Assembly: GCA_012510495.1 (NCBI GenBank)
Contig: JAAZHX010000292.1
Location: 21,491-85,490 of the forward strand
Direction of reading: 5' to 3'
Length of the DNA stretch: 64,000 nucleotides
From: Smithella sp.
GTDB lineage: Bacteria; Desulfobacterota; Syntrophia; Syntrophales; Smithellaceae
In this document: positions 62,046 to 64,000 of the stretch, one piece after another
Layout: each line of letters begins with the position of its first letter
How positions within the stretch are numbered: the first letter of the stretch is position 1
Notes under the pieces: model-generated
Databases searched by the model: none
What the model saw: the letters and a program-made list of their open reading frames with translations, nothing else
What the model was told of the DNA's origin: nothing
Position numbers and translations under genes: made by a program

Positions 62046-62645
62046 CTACATACCCCGCCGGAATTCCAATGATTTCGAGATGGTCATTTTATCGACATAT
62101 TTCAAATCCCCTCCCATGGGCACGCCCATGGCGATGCGGGTGATTTTCATGCCGCTGTCTTTGAACATCCGCATGATCAGAAGCGCCGTGGCCTCGCCGT
62201 GGACATTGGGATTGGTGGCCAGAATCAGCTCCTCGATCCTTCCCTCCGAAACTCTTCTCTGCAGTTCGCCGAGGCGCAGATTTTCCGGTCCGATGCCGTC
62301 GAGCGGGGCCAGCGCGCCGTGCAGAACCTGGTAGGTCCCGTGGAAAACGCCGCTTTCCTCAATGGCGGCCAGCGCGTCAGGTTCTTCCACCACGCAGATC
62401 ACCTGCGGATCGCGGGTGGGATCGCCGCAAATATGGCAGAGGTCTCCCTCGGTAGGATTGAGGCATATCCGGCAAAGACGGATTTTACGTTTGACCTCAA
62501 CGAGGCTTTCCGCCAGTTTTTCCACATCTTCGGGTGTGGCCCGCAAAATATAATTCGCCAGCCGGGCCGCCGTTTTCTCTCCGATGCCCGGAAGCTTGGC
62601 CAGCTCCGCGATCAGACGTTTAATGGGTTGCGCATAAGATTTCAT
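62046..62645 (-). CDS. recR: Recombination protein RecR
   Basis: [59 protein letters not shown]. Confidence 0.96.
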   Translation of the reverse strand: MKSYAQPIKRLIAELAKLPGIGEKTAARLANYILRATPEDVEKLAESLVEVKRKIRLCRICLNPTEGDLCHICGDPTRDPQVICVVEEPDALAAIEESGVFHGTYQVLHGALAPLDGIGPENLRLGELQRRVSEGRIEELILATNPNVHGEATALLIMRMFKDSGMKITRIAMGVPMGGDLKYVDKMTISKSLEFRRGM

Positions 62646-62654
62646 GGGATGTTC

Positions 62655-62972
62655 TTACATACCGCCCAGACCCGGGATGGACAAACCGCCCGTAATCTTG
62701 GCCATTTCCTGCGCGGCCATTTCCTGCGACTTGCGGATGCCCTCGTTCACGGCCGCCGCGATCAGGTCCTGAAGCATATCGATATCTTCCGGATTGACAA
62801 CATCTTTTTCAATCGAAAGCGATACGATCTCAAATTTGCCGTTGACCAAAACCCGCACCATCCCTCCGCCCGACTGCGCTTCCACGGTTCTCGTTTCAAG
62901 CTCCTGCTGAAGCCGGCCCATTTTTTCCTGCATCTTCTTGGCCTGTTTCATGATGTTACCGATATTCTGCAC
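62655..62972 (-). CDS. YbaB/EbfC nucleoid-associated protein
   Basis: NIGNIMKQAKKMQEKMGRLQQELETRTVEAQSGGGMVRVLVNGKFEI; between dnaX and recR. Confidence 0.93.
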   Translation of the reverse strand: MQNIGNIMKQAKKMQEKMGRLQQELETRTVEAQSGGGMVRVLVNGKFEIVSLSIEKDVVNPEDIDMLQDLIAAAVNEGIRKSQEMAAQEMAKITGGLSIPGLGGM

Positions 62973-62976
62973 TTTG

Positions 62977-64000
62977 CTACCCCCTGTTGTTTTTATCCGT
63001 AATCGGTTTTATTTCCACCAGCTGTGCGCCGTCAAATTCGGAGAGCACCTTCTGAAAAAGCGGCGAATTCACGGCCTCGCGCTTGAGGTCGGCAAGATTG
63101 TTCGGCCTTGCGCTTCGCCCGCCGCCATTGGCTTTCGGCGCCTCGATGGTGGCAATTTTCAAAGAAACTTCCTGTGAATAATACAGCCCCGCGATTCTTT
63201 CCAATTCTTCTTTCTGCGATTTTTCCAAAAGATTATCGAGAAAAATATAGCCCTGGGGGAAACCCAGCGTCAGAGAGCCGTTTTCGAGCTGCAGCGTTTC
63301 CGCTGCGTAAATTTTCGCCCCCAGGCGCGGATTCTCTCTTTTGATAAATTGTTTCAGATCATCCTCCGACCCGAATCCTTCGACAGGCCGATGCGCCTCC
63401 GTCTCCACAATCTTTGACGGGGGCAAACCGGGCTCGTCTCCGGCGCCGTCCGTCCGCGGATACGCAGATGACTGTTTTGCCGCAACCGGTCCCGCATCCG
63501 TTGTGCCTTGCGCAGCCGGCACACCGGACCTGATCTTCTGTTCCAGTGATTCCAGAGCCGCCAGAATTTGTCCCACGGGCAAAACCGGCGCCAGGTAAGC
63601 CAGCCGGACCACAACCGCCTCGACTTTCATCCGCGCTTCCTGGCTGCGGCGCAGGCTGTCGGCCTCGTCGAGCAGAATCTCCAGATAACGCTGCAGCGTT
63701 TCGCGGGTCACGTTTTTCGTTTGCATTTTCAGCTTTTCCACCTGCTCCGGCGCAATGTCAAAAGACGAACTTCCGTCGGCGGCAATTTTGATAAGAAGCA
63801 AATTGCGGAAATGCTTCAAAAGCGTTGTATAGAATTGCTTCACATCGACGCCCGCCAGGTAGGCTTCTTCCAGAACCATCAAACAATCCGAGGCATTATG
63901 GGCCAAAACCGCTTCGGACAGACGGTACAGATACTTGCGGTCGGAAAGCCCCAGGATTTCTTCCACCTCCTCATCCGAAATATTTTGGCCGGCATAGGAG
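62977..64000 (-). CDS. dnaX: DNA polymerase III gamma/tau subunit (C-terminal part, runs off window)
   Basis: Frame continues upstream of supplied M (SYAGQNISDEEVEEILGLSDRKYLYRLSEAVLAHNASDCLMVLEEAYLAGVDVKQFYTTLLKHFRNLL); synteny with ybaB-recR. Confidence 0.9.
   Translation of the reverse strand, partial: SYAGQNISDEEVEEILGLSDRKYLYRLSEAVLAHNASDCLMVLEEAYLAGVDVKQFYTTLLKHFRNLLLIKIAADGSSSFDIAPEQVEKLKMQTKNVTRETLQRYLEILLDEADSLRRSQEARMKVEAVVVRLAYLAPVLPVGQILAALESLEQKIRSGVPAAQGTTDAGPVAAKQSSAYPRTDGAGDEPGLPPSKIVETEAHRPVEGFGSEDDLKQFIKRENPRLGAKIYAAETLQLENGSLTLGFPQGYIFLDNLLEKSQKEELERIAGLYYSQEVSLKIATIEAPKANGGGRSARPNNLADLKREAVNSPLFQKVLSEFDGAQLVEIKPITDKNNRG

Noticed and set aside
61040-62143. 367-aa + strand ORF opposite the fumarase genes
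   Set aside because: Antisense shadow of the fumarase alpha and beta subunits

Overview
64 kb window of a mostly GC-rich bacterial chromosome; gene content suggests an anaerobic Desulfobacterota/Syntrophales-like organism (inference only). Housekeeping content includes queF (partial), lpdA, the xseA-xseB-ispA-dxs operon, gpmI, tlyA, ispH, tmk, holB, ricT-like, metG, amgK/murU, leuS, lptE, hflX, two 4-subunit 2-oxoacid:ferredoxin oxidoreductase sets, a NuoE/F/G-like module, two-subunit class I fumarase, recR, ybaB and dnaX (partial). Two accessory regions stand out. (1) An AT-rich defence island (about 10.7-18.8 kb) holds a type IIG restriction-modification gene, a HEPN-like 273-aa gene and a 1245-aa SIR2 gene. 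Both cargo genes start with an ATGA overlap on the stop codon of a type IIG C-terminal tail, and partial extra copies of that tail lie after each cargo gene. This looks like a modular tail-plus-cargo architecture and is my lead candidate for something undescribed. (2) An IS graveyard (about 39.1-42.9 kb) contains a RAYT-like element nested in an IS66 tnpA-like gene, IS481/IS21/IS5/IS3 relics, a perfect 23-bp inverted repeat bounding 3.4 kb, and a TetR/MaoC gene pair. Other items are an IspH-UbiA fusion, a glycosyltransferase-DUF4922 fusion, a Por-Nuo-fumarase cluster and several relic genes. No CRISPR array, rRNA or tRNA was recognised. All family calls come from reading motifs by eye; no database search was run.
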